Shown piece by piece: positions 30,736 to 39,435 of a DNA stretch of 42,463 bases. Each line of letters opens with the position of its first letter. The first letter of the stretch is position 1. The notes under the pieces are model-generated. The model was not told the origin of the DNA. It searched no databases and saw only the letters and a program-made list of their open reading frames with translations. The translations under genes and the position numbers were made by a program. Source of the DNA: Fidelibacterota bacterium (GTDB lineage: Bacteria > Fidelibacterota > Fidelibacteria > Fidelibacterales > Fidelibacteraceae); NCBI GenBank assembly GCA_018400915.1, contig JAGYLW010000004.1, positions 1 to 42,463 of the forward strand, read 5' to 3'.

Positions 30736-31865
30736 CAGATCTTTTTTTCCATGTCCAGGACATGGTTCGCGTTTTTCAGGTTGAACATTTTTTTCATTTT
30801 ATACAATCCCATTTCGCCGTTGTGATAGGCCCGGAACAGCGTGCGGGTGTAGAGGCGGCCGTACTGACGGACGGCTTCCGAGGAACGGTCCCTTCTCGGG
30901 CCGCCTGCGGCATGCTTGAATTTTTCCTTCCGGGCCGCAAGTTCCGCTTCCCAGGCTTTTTCCAGCGCGTTGAATGTGTTCCGGTCAATGAACTGCATCT
31001 GTTTCAGGCGTACCAGGCAGGCACAGGGGCTGACGTTGAATTTCCGCGCGGTCCTTTTCACCGCCTGAAGGCTGTCGACGAATGCCGCTGACTCCGGCAT
31101 GGCGTTTTGGGGCATCAGGCAGCAGCCGGCGAATGCGTCACACCATTTTTCGCTCTGTGTCTGCGGGGCGTCCCAGCGGTTGATCGCATTCTCTTTTCTC
31201 AAAAGGTGCCCCAGTTCGTGGAAAAGGGTGAAGGACCGTGCTTTTCCCGGGTCCGAGTCATTGATGACGATAATGGGCAATACCTTATAGAAGATCGCCA
31301 TTCCCCGCATCAGTCTCCTGTCGACATGGGACCATTCCCGGTATTTTGATGTCAGGAAAATGAAGATCCCCCTGTCCTCCAGTTTGTTCCTCCATGCGTC
31401 GAAGTCGGGATAACCGTCAACCTCCAGCCATTTTCTGATCACGGTGGCGGCCGCTTCCGGAGTGCTGTGCGCTTCCAGCGGGGGAGGAGTGAAAGGTCCC
31501 GTGGGTTCGCCGTGCTCTTCCCGGGTCTCAAGCATGAGCTTGCGCAGGCGCTCAAGCATGGCGGTGATGCTGCGGATCCGGTGCGGATCGAACATATCCG
31601 GGCTGCTGCGGGAAAGGCGGCGGAACGCGGGGGCATTCTCGCTCAGCCGGTATTTTTCCGGCAGGCGGTCTGACACGAACACCCAGCGGGGGACTTTGTA
31701 AAGAGCGGCGAGCGTCTCAAGCTGTTTCAGGGTGGGTGTTGCCGATCCCGTTTCGAACTCGCTGATCCTGCCGACCTTTTTTTCCACGTCGGAGAGGTCG
31801 AAGCCCATTTGTTCACGGCAGGCCTTTAAAACATGCGGGTTTATCTCTTCGCTTCTGTAAGGCAT
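30735..31865 (-). CDS. XRE / ImmA-IrrE metallopeptidase family protein
   Basis: A protein of 376 residues. The N-terminus (about 8-65) is an XRE helix-turn-helix: SDVEKKVGRISEFETGSATP followed by TLKQLETLAALYKVP. The centre contains the ImmA/IrrE gluzincin motif TLFHELGHLL and the downstream ligand region SEKWCDAFAGCCLMP. The C-terminal region resembles the COG2856 helical domain. ImmA-type proteins cleave repressors in mobile elements; with DUF4411 they form predicted toxin-antitoxin pairs. It has an AT-rich promoter region about 90 nt upstream. It could alternatively be a regulator of a lost mobile element. Confidence 0.85.
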   Translation of the reverse strand: MPYRSEEINPHVLKACREQMGFDLSDVEKKVGRISEFETGSATPTLKQLETLAALYKVPRWVFVSDRLPEKYRLSENAPAFRRLSRSSPDMFDPHRIRSITAMLERLRKLMLETREEHGEPTGPFTPPPLEAHSTPEAAATVIRKWLEVDGYPDFDAWRNKLEDRGIFIFLTSKYREWSHVDRRLMRGMAIFYKVLPIIVINDSDPGKARSFTLFHELGHLLRKENAINRWDAPQTQSEKWCDAFAGCCLMPQNAMPESAAFVDSLQAVKRTARKFNVSPCACLVRLKQMQFIDRNTFNALEKAWEAELAARKEKFKHAAGGPRRDRSSEAVRQYGRLYTRTLFRAYHNGEMGLYKMKKMFNLKNANHVLDMEKKI

Positions 31866-31954
31866 CGGAAGCTTCCTTATTGCTGTGTCCGGGATCTTTT
31901 GCGTTTATGTTCCTCCATCCCCGGCTCCATAACAAGAATATGATCTGTTATACC

Positions 31955-31983
31955 ATTATACTGTAAATACCTATCATTCAAAG
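31955..31983 (-). promoter_or_regulatory. Candidate promoter for the ImmA/IrrE-DUF4411 operon
   Basis: On the minus strand TATAAT (31960-31955) is a perfect -10; CTTTGA at 31983-31978 lies 17 nt upstream as a weak -35, giving a leader of about 90 nt. The rest of the 324-bp gap to the HIT gene (31866-32189) contains a run of eight G near 32059 and, on the plus strand, an isolated TATAAT at 32132-32137 that may serve the HIT operon. No gene or RNA was recognised in it. Confidence 0.4.
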
Positions 31984-32189
31984 TTAATAGTATCGGAGAT
32001 AAAATGCAACATATTATTAACAATATCAGTGTTACCCTGTATTCAACTGCGACACTTGAGGGGGGGGCGAAAATAAATACGGGTAGGAATAACCGGCGTA
32101 CGCTTTCCGGAAAAAGGGCGGGCCGTTCCGGTATAATTATTGTTACTTATGAAAAAATGTTTTACATTTGCAGAAAATGAGACGATATC

Positions 32190-32714
32190 ATGGATAAAAA
32201 GAAGAACGACACGTTCAAGCGGCTCTGGGCCCCCTGGAGAATGGAGTATATCCGGAATCCCGGAAAGGAAGGGGAAAGCGGCTGCGTATTCTGTAAAAAA
32301 CCTGTCAGGGACAGTGATAAAGAGGACCTTATTCTCTACAGGGGGAAAAAGGTCTATGTGATCATGAACCTGTATCCTTACAACAACGGTCATATCATGG
32401 TCGTGCCCTACCGCCATCTCAGTGATTACTGCGAAATGAGCCCTGAAGAACGGCATGAAATTGCCGATGTCACAGCGATCTGCATTGAGGTCCTGGGCCG
32501 GGTCATGTATCCCAACGGCTTTAATGTCGGGTTCAATCTCGGCAGGTCCGCCGGCGCGGGGATCGATGATCATATTCACCAGCATATCGTGCCCCGCTGG
32601 GACGGCGACACGAATTTCATGCCGATCCTGGGGCATACGAAGGTGGTGGTGGACGGCCTGAAGGAGACCTGGAAGGATCTGAAGAAGGAATTCGATAAAT
32701 ACGGGGAACAATGA
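32190..32714 (+). CDS. HIT-family (Ap4A phosphorylase-like) hydrolase
   Basis: A protein of 174 residues. The typical bacterial opening LWAPWRMEYI is present, then a CVFC zinc pair, NLYPYNNGHIMVVPYRH, and the histidine triad in DDHIHQHIVPRWDGDTNF. Members hydrolyse or phosphorolyse nucleotide derivatives such as Ap4A or nucleoside phosphoramidates; the substrate here is not known. It starts an operon: the amrB start overlaps its stop by 4 nt. The upstream ribosome site is weak. Confidence 0.92.
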   Translation: MDKKKNDTFKRLWAPWRMEYIRNPGKEGESGCVFCKKPVRDSDKEDLILYRGKKVYVIMNLYPYNNGHIMVVPYRHLSDYCEMSPEERHEIADVTAICIEVLGRVMYPNGFNVGFNLGRSAGAGIDDHIHQHIVPRWDGDTNFMPILGHTKVVVDGLKETWKDLKKEFDKYGEQ

Positions 32715-33565
32715 GTTACCGAGAAGCACAGGTTGCGGGTCAGTTCTATCCCGGGACCCCCGGGCAATTGCGGGAAATGCTCAATGAGCTGTTCCGTCTG
32801 GCCGGAAAGGATGCCGGAGAGGCGGAAGCGCCGGTCGCCGGCATTGTCGCCCCCCATGCGGGCTACGTATTCTCCGGCCTGCAGGCCGCAAAGGCCTATC
32901 AGTATCTTAAAGGCAGTACCTACCGGCTGGTCTGCATATTTAGCCCCAGCCACCGGGAATATTTCTCCGGCATCAGCCTGTATCCCGGGGAAGGCTACCG
33001 GACGCCGCTGGGCGAATGCCCCGTGCATCCGCAGGGAAGGGACGAGGCGCTCAAATGCGGGGGCGTATCCCTGTCCGAAGCGGGCCACCGCAGCGAACAC
33101 GCGCTGGAAGTGCAGCTGCCCTTCCTTCAGCATGTTCTCGGGGACCTGCAGATCCTGCCGATGGTCATGGGGGACCAGGATGCAGCCAGCATCCGGAATG
33201 CGGCGCATTGCGTGCGGCACCTTCATGAGCAATTCGGAGAGGACATCCTTTTTGTCGCCAGCAGCGACCTTTCCCATTTCCATCCTGCGGAGGAAGCCCG
33301 GAAGATGGATGCGGCCTTTATGAGCATGCTCGAAACGGCCGACGATGCACAGATCCTGGAAGCCGTCCGAAGGGGACAGGTGGAAGCCTGCGGCGCCGGG
33401 CCGGTGATGGCTGTCCTGCGGGGCCTGGGGAAGGAGACGCACCGCGTCCGGGTGCTCGGATACAGCCACTCCGGCGAAATGACGGGTGACCGGCGCGAGG
33501 TCGTGGGATATACCTCGGCGCTGATCCTGCGCACAGACCGGGATCCCGGAAAAGGGCATGCATGA
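32711..33565 (+). CDS. amrB: AmmeMemoRadiSam system protein B (MEMO1 family)
   Basis: A protein of 284 residues. It shows the MEMO1/extradiol-dioxygenase-like fold signatures: REAQVAGQFYPGTPGQL, APHAGYVFSG with the metal His, IFSPSHREYF, SEHALEVQLPFLQ and ASSDLSHFHP. In many bacteria AmrB is encoded with AMMECR1 and a radical SAM partner; neither is present here. The role of the family is not settled. It overlaps the HIT and FemAB-like genes by 4 nt each, so all three are translationally coupled. Confidence 0.93.
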   Translation: MSYREAQVAGQFYPGTPGQLREMLNELFRLAGKDAGEAEAPVAGIVAPHAGYVFSGLQAAKAYQYLKGSTYRLVCIFSPSHREYFSGISLYPGEGYRTPLGECPVHPQGRDEALKCGGVSLSEAGHRSEHALEVQLPFLQHVLGDLQILPMVMGDQDAASIRNAAHCVRHLHEQFGEDILFVASSDLSHFHPAEEARKMDAAFMSMLETADDAQILEAVRRGQVEACGAGPVMAVLRGLGKETHRVRVLGYSHSGEMTGDRREVVGYTSALILRTDRDPGKGHA

Positions 33566-34530
33566 TCCGCATAGAAAAATTTGACGGGGAAAAGCACGCG
33601 TTCTGGGATGACTTTGTCCGCAATGCCAATAACGGCACCCTCTTTCACGAACGGAAGTTTCTGAGCTATCATCCCGAAGGCCGTTTTACCGACCATTCCC
33701 TGGTATTTACGGAAAATGAAAAGCCCGTCGCCCTGCTTCCGGCCGCGGATATTTCCGCAGACGGCAAACGCTGCCTGTACTCGCACGGCGGGAGCAGTTA
33801 CGGGGGCATCGTTCAGCCGGTGGGCCAGGGGGTGGAAAAGAACGTGCGCATCATCAGGGCGCTGAACCGCTACGCGGAAAAGGAGGGCTTCGGGCGCATC
33901 GTGATGACGCTTCCCCCGGATATCTACAACCGGCAGCTGAACAATTACCTTGAATTCGCCTGCTTTATCAGCAGGTATAGGTACCTGAAACGGGAAATTT
34001 CCTCGGTGCTGAAGCTGGAGGACAGCCCGGACAAGAATATTGCAAAGTTCAAAAGCACGAACCGCACGGCATTCCGCCGCGGAGAGAAAAAAGGAGTGAA
34101 GGTCCGTGAAAGCGGGGATTACGCGCGCTTTTACGAGATCCTGAAGAACAATCTGAAGATCCGTCACGGCGTGCGTCCCACCCATGCACTGGAGGAGCTG
34201 TACGCACTGAAAGCACGGTATCCCGGACGCATCCGGCTCTACGGGGCATATCTCGGGGAGACGATGATCGCCGGGATCGTCATGTTCGACGCCAACGACC
34301 GCGTCACCCTTGCCTTCTATATCTCCCACGACGAAAAATATCAGGAATACCGCGCCGTCAATGTGCTGTTCAAGGAAGTGATCGCGGACAGCATCGCCCG
34401 GCGTTTCCATTATCTTGATTTCGGGATCTTCACGGTGAATATGGAACCGAATTACGGCCTGGCGCGCTTCAAGGAAAGTTTCGGGGCCGGCGGCGTTTTC
34501 CGCGACACCCTCATGCTCGACATCAAATAG
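33562..34530 (+). CDS. FemAB/GNAT-like acyltransferase
   Basis: A protein of 322 residues with the double-GNAT layout of FemAB-type proteins: an N-terminal half including GTLFHERKFLSYH and PAADISADGKRCLYSHGGSS, and a C-terminal half with KNNLKIRHGVRPTHALEELY, RIRLYGAYLGETMIAGIVMF, then HYLDFGIFTVNMEPNYGL. Such enzymes transfer amino acids or acyl groups to envelope polysaccharides or peptidoglycan precursors. Placement 20 nt before two flippases points to surface glycan work. Donor and acceptor are unknown. Confidence 0.8.
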   Translation: MIRIEKFDGEKHAFWDDFVRNANNGTLFHERKFLSYHPEGRFTDHSLVFTENEKPVALLPAADISADGKRCLYSHGGSSYGGIVQPVGQGVEKNVRIIRALNRYAEKEGFGRIVMTLPPDIYNRQLNNYLEFACFISRYRYLKREISSVLKLEDSPDKNIAKFKSTNRTAFRRGEKKGVKVRESGDYARFYEILKNNLKIRHGVRPTHALEELYALKARYPGRIRLYGAYLGETMIAGIVMFDANDRVTLAFYISHDEKYQEYRAVNVLFKEVIADSIARRFHYLDFGIFTVNMEPNYGLARFKESFGAGGVFRDTLMLDIK

Positions 34531-34550
34531 CAAATTGCGGAACGGCAGGT

Positions 34551-35993
34551 ATGGCAAGACAGGATATCATCAGACTGAGCAAGCAGACCCTTATTTACGG
34601 ATTCGGTTATGTGGTCGCCAGGATGATCAATTTCCTTCTGCTTCCCTTTTACTCCCACCACATGCTTCCCGGCGAGTACGGGGTCATCTCCCTGGTCTAC
34701 GCCTTTATCGCTTTTCTGAACATTATCTACCATTACGGGCTGGAAAGCGCTTTTCTGCGCTTCTATTCCGGCAGCGAAGACCGGCGGGGCTACGGGAGGA
34801 AGGACGTTTTCACCACCGTATTCCTGTCCATTATCGCCACCAGTGTCCTGTTCTCGGTCCTGATTTGGCTTTATGCTCCCGGACTGAGCCGCGTCCTGCT
34901 GAAATCGGCGGCATATGCGCGCATTATCCGTATGACGTCCGTGATCCTGCTGCTGGACGCGCTTTTCCTCATTCCCCTGCACTATCTCCGCATCCGGAAC
35001 AGGGCCGCGGTCTTTACCTCCATTACACTGGTCAACGTCTGTATTAACGTCGGGCTGAACGTTTATCTCATCGCTTTCCGCGGGATGGGGATCGAGGGGG
35101 TGTTCATCAGCAACATCGCCGCCTCCGCCTTCAATTTCCTGATCCTGATCCCCGTGGTCGTCAAGAACTGGAACGGGCGTTTCTCCGCCTCCCTGTGGAA
35201 AAAACTCATTATTTTCGGACTGCCCTTCATTCCCAGCGGCCTGTCCAGCATGATCATTGAACTGAGCGACCGCTATATGCTGGAGTGGTTTGAAGGCCTG
35301 CGAACGGTGGGGCTCTATTCCGCCGGGCACAAGCTGGGTATTTTCATGATGCTGGTGGTGATGGCCTTCCGTTTTGCCTGGCAGCCCTTCTTTCTCCAGA
35401 AACGCAATGATCCGGACGCGGCGCCGCTGTTTTCAAAGATCATGACCTATTTCGTCTTTGCCATGAGCCTGGTCTTTCTGCTGATCAGCTTTTTCATCCG
35501 GGAGATCGTCTCCCTGGAGATCATGGGGAGGCATCTGATCGAAAGCGACTACTGGGCGGGGACCGTCGTCGTGCCCTATATCCTGGCCGCCTATGTGTTC
35601 AACGGGATCTACATCAATTTTCATCCCGCCATCTTCTACTCCGGGAAAACCTGGGTGATCTCCATTGTGGTGGGGATCGCCGCCCTGCTCAATGTGGGGG
35701 CCAATCTCTTTCTTATTCCGCGCATCGGCATGGTCGGGGCGGGAATATCCTCCCTTGCGGCCTACTGTTTCATGGCCGTCTGCACCTACTGTATCGTCCG
35801 GAAATGGATGCCGGTGGCGTACGAATGGAAAAAGCTGCTGCTGATGTTCCTTTTGACGATCGCGGCCTTCGGTATTTTCATCCTTTACGGGATCGCGGCG
35901 CCCGGCATCAAGCTGCTGATCGTCCTGCTCTATGCGGCCGCTGTCCTGCCTTTCATCTATCCCCGGAAAAGGAGGGGGAAGCATGCAGCGTAG
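34551..35993 (+). CDS. Wzx-like polysaccharide/oligosaccharide flippase 1
   Basis: A protein of 480 residues with twelve or more hydrophobic helices and the MOP/PST layout: IRLSKQTLIYGFGYVVARM at the start, FYSHHMLPGEYGVISLVYAF, then FGLPFIPSGLSSMIIELSDR at the middle, which is conserved in O-antigen flippases. The substrate would be an undecaprenyl-linked glycan. It is clearly paralogous to the next gene (shared ELSDRYMLEWF / ELADRRLLGYF and NVGANLFLIPRIGMVGA / NILLNLILIPRMGMMGA blocks), suggesting an ancient tandem duplication. The start ATG is preceded by GGCAGGT. Confidence 0.87.
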   Translation: MARQDIIRLSKQTLIYGFGYVVARMINFLLLPFYSHHMLPGEYGVISLVYAFIAFLNIIYHYGLESAFLRFYSGSEDRRGYGRKDVFTTVFLSIIATSVLFSVLIWLYAPGLSRVLLKSAAYARIIRMTSVILLLDALFLIPLHYLRIRNRAAVFTSITLVNVCINVGLNVYLIAFRGMGIEGVFISNIAASAFNFLILIPVVVKNWNGRFSASLWKKLIIFGLPFIPSGLSSMIIELSDRYMLEWFEGLRTVGLYSAGHKLGIFMMLVVMAFRFAWQPFFLQKRNDPDAAPLFSKIMTYFVFAMSLVFLLISFFIREIVSLEIMGRHLIESDYWAGTVVVPYILAAYVFNGIYINFHPAIFYSGKTWVISIVVGIAALLNVGANLFLIPRIGMVGAGISSLAAYCFMAVCTYCIVRKWMPVAYEWKKLLLMFLLTIAAFGIFILYGIAAPGIKLLIVLLYAAAVLPFIYPRKRRGKHAA

Positions 35994-37398
35994 GCTCCTG
36001 AGACATTCGCTGATATACACTTCCGGGAATGTGATGGCGCGGGGGCTCAATTTTATTATCCAGGTGGTCATCTGGAGCAATCTTTTTCCGCCGGAAGCCT
36101 ACGGGCAGATCGCCTACTGCTATGTGTTCATCAGCTTTGTCACCGTGATCCTTCCTTTCGGCTTCGACGCCGCCTTCCTGAACTATTACGTGCGGAAAAA
36201 GGAAAAGGCGGCGTATCTGGCCAATGCGCTGCTGTTCATCCTGCTGGCGGGACTGCTTTTTGCGGGCGTCGCCTTTTATTTCCGCCATTCCCTGAGCATG
36301 ATCGCGCTCCGCTCGGACAGCGTCCGGCTTCTGAATCTCTCGCTGCTCATTCTCTTTTTCGACCTGCTGAACAATCAGGGGATACTGTTCCTGCGGGCGG
36401 AGGAAAGGGCCTCGCTGAGCGTACTGCTGCAGAATATCGAGATCGTGCTCCGTCTGGTGCTCCTGCTTCTGCTCGTCAGCGTCTTTTCCGCGCACATCGA
36501 GTACATTCTCTGGGCCAATGCCGTTTCTTCACTTGCCCTTTTCATTGCATTGATCGTGATCATGATCCCCCGGATCAAAGGGGGAAGTATCTCGGTGCGC
36601 ATCATGAAAGAAATGCTGGTCTTCGGTTTCCCCTTCATGATCTCGGGGCTCTTCGACCGCACCATCGAACTGGCGGACCGCCGCTTGCTGGGATATTTCA
36701 TGGGGGATGAGACCGTGGGGCTCTATGTGGCCTGCTATACGATCGCCGTGCTGATACGGCTTCTGGTCTACAGCTTCAATGCGGGATGGCAGCCGTTCTT
36801 TCTGCGGGAGATCGACAGGGAGGGCGGGCTCGAGCGGATCGAGCGGATCTACGTGCAGACGGCAAGTGTTTTCATCATGCTCTGGTTCCTGGCCTCCGTC
36901 TGGGTGCCGGAGATCGTCCGCATCCCGCTGGGGGAAGGGAGGCACGTTCTGCATTCCGCCTACTGGAGCGGCATTCCGGTCATTCCCGTGATCATGGCCG
37001 CCTATGTCATGATGGGCCTGTATTTCCTTGAGCTCCCGGGAATCTATTATCACAGGAAAACGGCGATGAACGCCGTGTTCATGGGGCTGGGGGCCGTGAT
37101 CAACATTCTGCTGAACCTGATCCTTATCCCGCGGATGGGCATGATGGGCGCCGCTCTCGCCACGGCGGCCGCGTACACCTCCATGGCGGTCAGCATCCGT
37201 ATCTGGAATATGCGCCGGACGTCCATAAAGCGCGGCAACGTCAGGATCCTGAGCATTGCGGGGGTCTCGGCCGCCATGTTCATCCTGCTGCAGCTGCCGG
37301 GATTATCGTTGCTGATCCGGGGTTTTATCTCCGTGCTGTATGTTGCGATCGTTTATATGATACAGCCGTTGCGGATCCGTTCCCTGAGGGGGAAATAA
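35983..37398 (+). CDS. Wzx-like polysaccharide/oligosaccharide flippase 2
   Basis: The ATG at 35983, which has GGAGGGGG just upstream, is chosen over the longer track ORF at 35932, giving 471 residues and an 11-nt overlap with flippase 1. It carries the same MOP-family helix pattern (LLRHSLIYTSGNVMARGLNF, VFGFPFMISGLFDRTIELAD, LILIPRMGMMGAALATAAAY). Together the two flippases suggest two related export routes or a paired system. No polymerase (Wzy) or initiating transferase is in the window. The gene ends the plus-strand operon facing a minus-strand glycosyltransferase. Confidence 0.87.
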   Translation: MQRRLLRHSLIYTSGNVMARGLNFIIQVVIWSNLFPPEAYGQIAYCYVFISFVTVILPFGFDAAFLNYYVRKKEKAAYLANALLFILLAGLLFAGVAFYFRHSLSMIALRSDSVRLLNLSLLILFFDLLNNQGILFLRAEERASLSVLLQNIEIVLRLVLLLLLVSVFSAHIEYILWANAVSSLALFIALIVIMIPRIKGGSISVRIMKEMLVFGFPFMISGLFDRTIELADRRLLGYFMGDETVGLYVACYTIAVLIRLLVYSFNAGWQPFFLREIDREGGLERIERIYVQTASVFIMLWFLASVWVPEIVRIPLGEGRHVLHSAYWSGIPVIPVIMAAYVMMGLYFLELPGIYYHRKTAMNAVFMGLGAVINILLNLILIPRMGMMGAALATAAAYTSMAVSIRIWNMRRTSIKRGNVRILSIAGVSAAMFILLQLPGLSLLIRGFISVLYVAIVYMIQPLRIRSLRGK

Positions 37399-37488
37399 GC
37401 CCTGTATGACGGGAAATAAAGGCAAAAAACATTCCTTATTCGATTTGTGTCCGGGGTTCGGGCGTTGGGGGAGGAGCTTTGAGGAAGA

Positions 37489-38643
37489 TCAGCCGCACAC
37501 GGAGCGGTAGACGGCCTCAAGCTTGCCGGTGATCACTTCTTTGTCATATTTTTCCACGATCTCCTGCCGGATCGCCTGCGCATCGTATTTTCCGGATATG
37601 CTGATCATTGCTTTCATGGCGTCAGCCAGGGCCATCGGATCGTCTACCGGCACCAGGATGCCGTTCTTTGCATGCACATAATCATTCGGGCCGCCGATAT
37701 TTCCGGCGATCACGGGGATACCGCAGGAAAGCGCCTCCACAAGGGAAACGCCGAAGGTTTCCATCCTGCTGTACAGCATACATACGTCCGCATGCTGCAG
37801 GTTGCGGAGAACGACGTCCCTTCCGGTCTCACGGACGAACTCGACCTGCCTGCTAAGGCTGCAGTCCCGGGCGGTTTTAGCCAGATGTTCATACTCGGGG
37901 CCGTCTCCGACGATCCGCAGCTTTGCCAGGTGCGTGTTCCCGATGGACATAAATGTCCGGATGATCCTGTCGATCTGTTTCTCGGGACGGAGCATGGCCA
38001 CGATCAGATAGGTGAAGTGCGTTTTGGCGGGGGGTGTTTCCGGCGGTTTGAAAAATCCGGTATCCACCATGTTCCCCATCACGCGGGTATCGCACTGCGG
38101 CGGGATCCTGAAATACTGCCGTATGCGTTTCATCACCGGGGTTGACGGCGCGATGAGCGCGGAGGCTTTTTTGTACGCTGCGTTGATCAGTCCTTTCTGG
38201 AAGGAGGAGAATCCGTCGTACATCAAAAATTCTTTCAGATGCTCGGATATGACAACGGGGACATCCGGATCGAACGAGGCCAGTGCCGCTCCCGTCCAGA
38301 GCGAGGAATGCACGTGAAAACAATCGGGCGTTCCTTCGTTCTCCAGTGCCGTGTCCAGCAGTGCTTTCAGGATCTTGCGGTAGCGGCCGTAAAAGGCTTC
38401 CGGACGTTTCGGATGCCGGTTCGAGGCCAGGCACTGATAGGTCTTCACGCCGTTCTCGCTGTAGATCCGGGTACCGAGGTCCTTTCGGGACGCGAAGAAG
38501 GAGCGCAGGGAAATGATCTCGGCGGCAACGACGACGACCTCATGGCCCGCCGCGGCAAGGGTTTCCGCGTGTTCTTTGAAAAATGTACCGTTTACCGGAT
38601 TGGAGGGATACGGGTACCAGGAGGGAAGGATAAATATTTTCAT
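37489..38643 (-). CDS. GT4-family glycosyltransferase
   Basis: A protein of 384 residues with the GT-B fold. The N-terminal motif is PSWYPYPSNPVNGTFFKEHA, the C-terminal half contains YLIVAMLRPEKQIDRIIRTF, LRIVGDGPEYEHL and the E-x7-E motif in ETFGVSLVEALSCGIPVIAG. Such enzymes transfer a sugar from a nucleotide donor to a glycan acceptor. The neighbours on its strand are Nif3-like (3 nt away) and a phosphoesterase, so its cell-surface role follows only from family and from the convergent flippase operon, 90 nt away. Confidence 0.92.
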   Translation of the reverse strand: MKIFILPSWYPYPSNPVNGTFFKEHAETLAAAGHEVVVVAAEIISLRSFFASRKDLGTRIYSENGVKTYQCLASNRHPKRPEAFYGRYRKILKALLDTALENEGTPDCFHVHSSLWTGAALASFDPDVPVVISEHLKEFLMYDGFSSFQKGLINAAYKKASALIAPSTPVMKRIRQYFRIPPQCDTRVMGNMVDTGFFKPPETPPAKTHFTYLIVAMLRPEKQIDRIIRTFMSIGNTHLAKLRIVGDGPEYEHLAKTARDCSLSRQVEFVRETGRDVVLRNLQHADVCMLYSRMETFGVSLVEALSCGIPVIAGNIGGPNDYVHAKNGILVPVDDPMALADAMKAMISISGKYDAQAIRQEIVEKYDKEVITGKLEAVYRSVCG

Positions 38644-38646
38644 GGC

Positions 38647-39435
38647 CTATACGGGGTTGTTAATGTTGAAATACTTGGTTTCTATGTTAAAATGCTGTTC
38701 CAGATGTGTTTTCAGGGCTTTGACTCCCAGGGTTTCCGACCAGTAGTGACCGATGTTCAGATAATTGGTCTTGCTTTCATAGGCGATGGCCGGTATCTGT
38801 TCGCGGATATCCCCGGTGATGTAGGTGTCAGCTCCCATTGCCAGTGCCTTTTCGTAATAGGAGGCGCCTCCGCCGGAGACGCAGGCAAGCGTCTTTGGTA
38901 CTTCAGGACCGAAGGCGAGGTAATCGATGCCGAACTTTGTTCCCGGCGCGATGCCGGAAGGAGGGACTGCAGGGCCTTCACCGGTACCCAGTTTTTCATG
39001 ATAACGTTGCATGATCCCGTCCAGGCTCAGTTTCGCCTTGTTTTTCAGCATAAAGCCCACTTCGACCGTTCCCGTGATCTCTGCGGAGATACAGGCGGCA
39101 AGCTGTGCATTATTCCCCAGTTCGCAGTGCGCGTCCAGGGGGAGGTGAATGCCGAAAAGGGACATGCCGGTATCCAGGAGTGTCTTGACCTTTGCCTTTT
39201 CCCTGCCCTGCAGCGTAAAGAAGTTCTTTCCGAAGATCCCGTGGTGAACGATCAGCGCATCGGCGCCCCAGCCGGCCGCCGCCTCGAGGGAAAGCCGGTT
39301 GTAAGACACGGCGAAAGCGATCTTCCGGATCCTGTCAGCGCCTTCGACCTGAAGGCCGTTATGGCAGTAATCCTCATAATCCTCGTAGCGGAACAGATGC
39401 CGGAGATATTCCGCAAGCTTGTCACGATGTATCAT
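38647..39435 (-). CDS. Nif3-like dinuclear metal-center protein (YbgI family)
   Basis: A protein of 262 residues with the conserved histidines of the family: DALIVHHGIFGKNF, SLFGIHLPLDAHCELGNN, TYITGDIREQIPA and LNIGHYWSETLGVKAL. Nif3 proteins bind two metal ions in a toroidal hexamer; they are annotated as GTP cyclohydrolase I type 2 although function is unproven. The chain is the compact form without the inserted PII-like domain. It overlaps the phosphoesterase gene by 4 nt and precedes the GT4 gene by 3 nt. Confidence 0.93.
   Translation of the reverse strand: MIHRDKLAEYLRHLFRYEDYEDYCHNGLQVEGADRIRKIAFAVSYNRLSLEAAAGWGADALIVHHGIFGKNFFTLQGREKAKVKTLLDTGMSLFGIHLPLDAHCELGNNAQLAACISAEITGTVEVGFMLKNKAKLSLDGIMQRYHEKLGTGEGPAVPPSGIAPGTKFGIDYLAFGPEVPKTLACVSGGGASYYEKALAMGADTYITGDIREQIPAIAYESKTNYLNIGHYWSETLGVKALKTHLEQHFNIETKYFNINNPV

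Noticed and set aside
31866-32189. RNA gene or riboswitch in the HIT/ImmA gap
   Set aside because: I looked for tRNA arms, long stems and known riboswitch motifs and saw none; only promoter-like boxes and a G8 run.
33223-34557. Minus-strand ORF of 444 codons
   Set aside because: It is antisense to the MEMO1-like and FemAB-like genes, with no recognisable motif.
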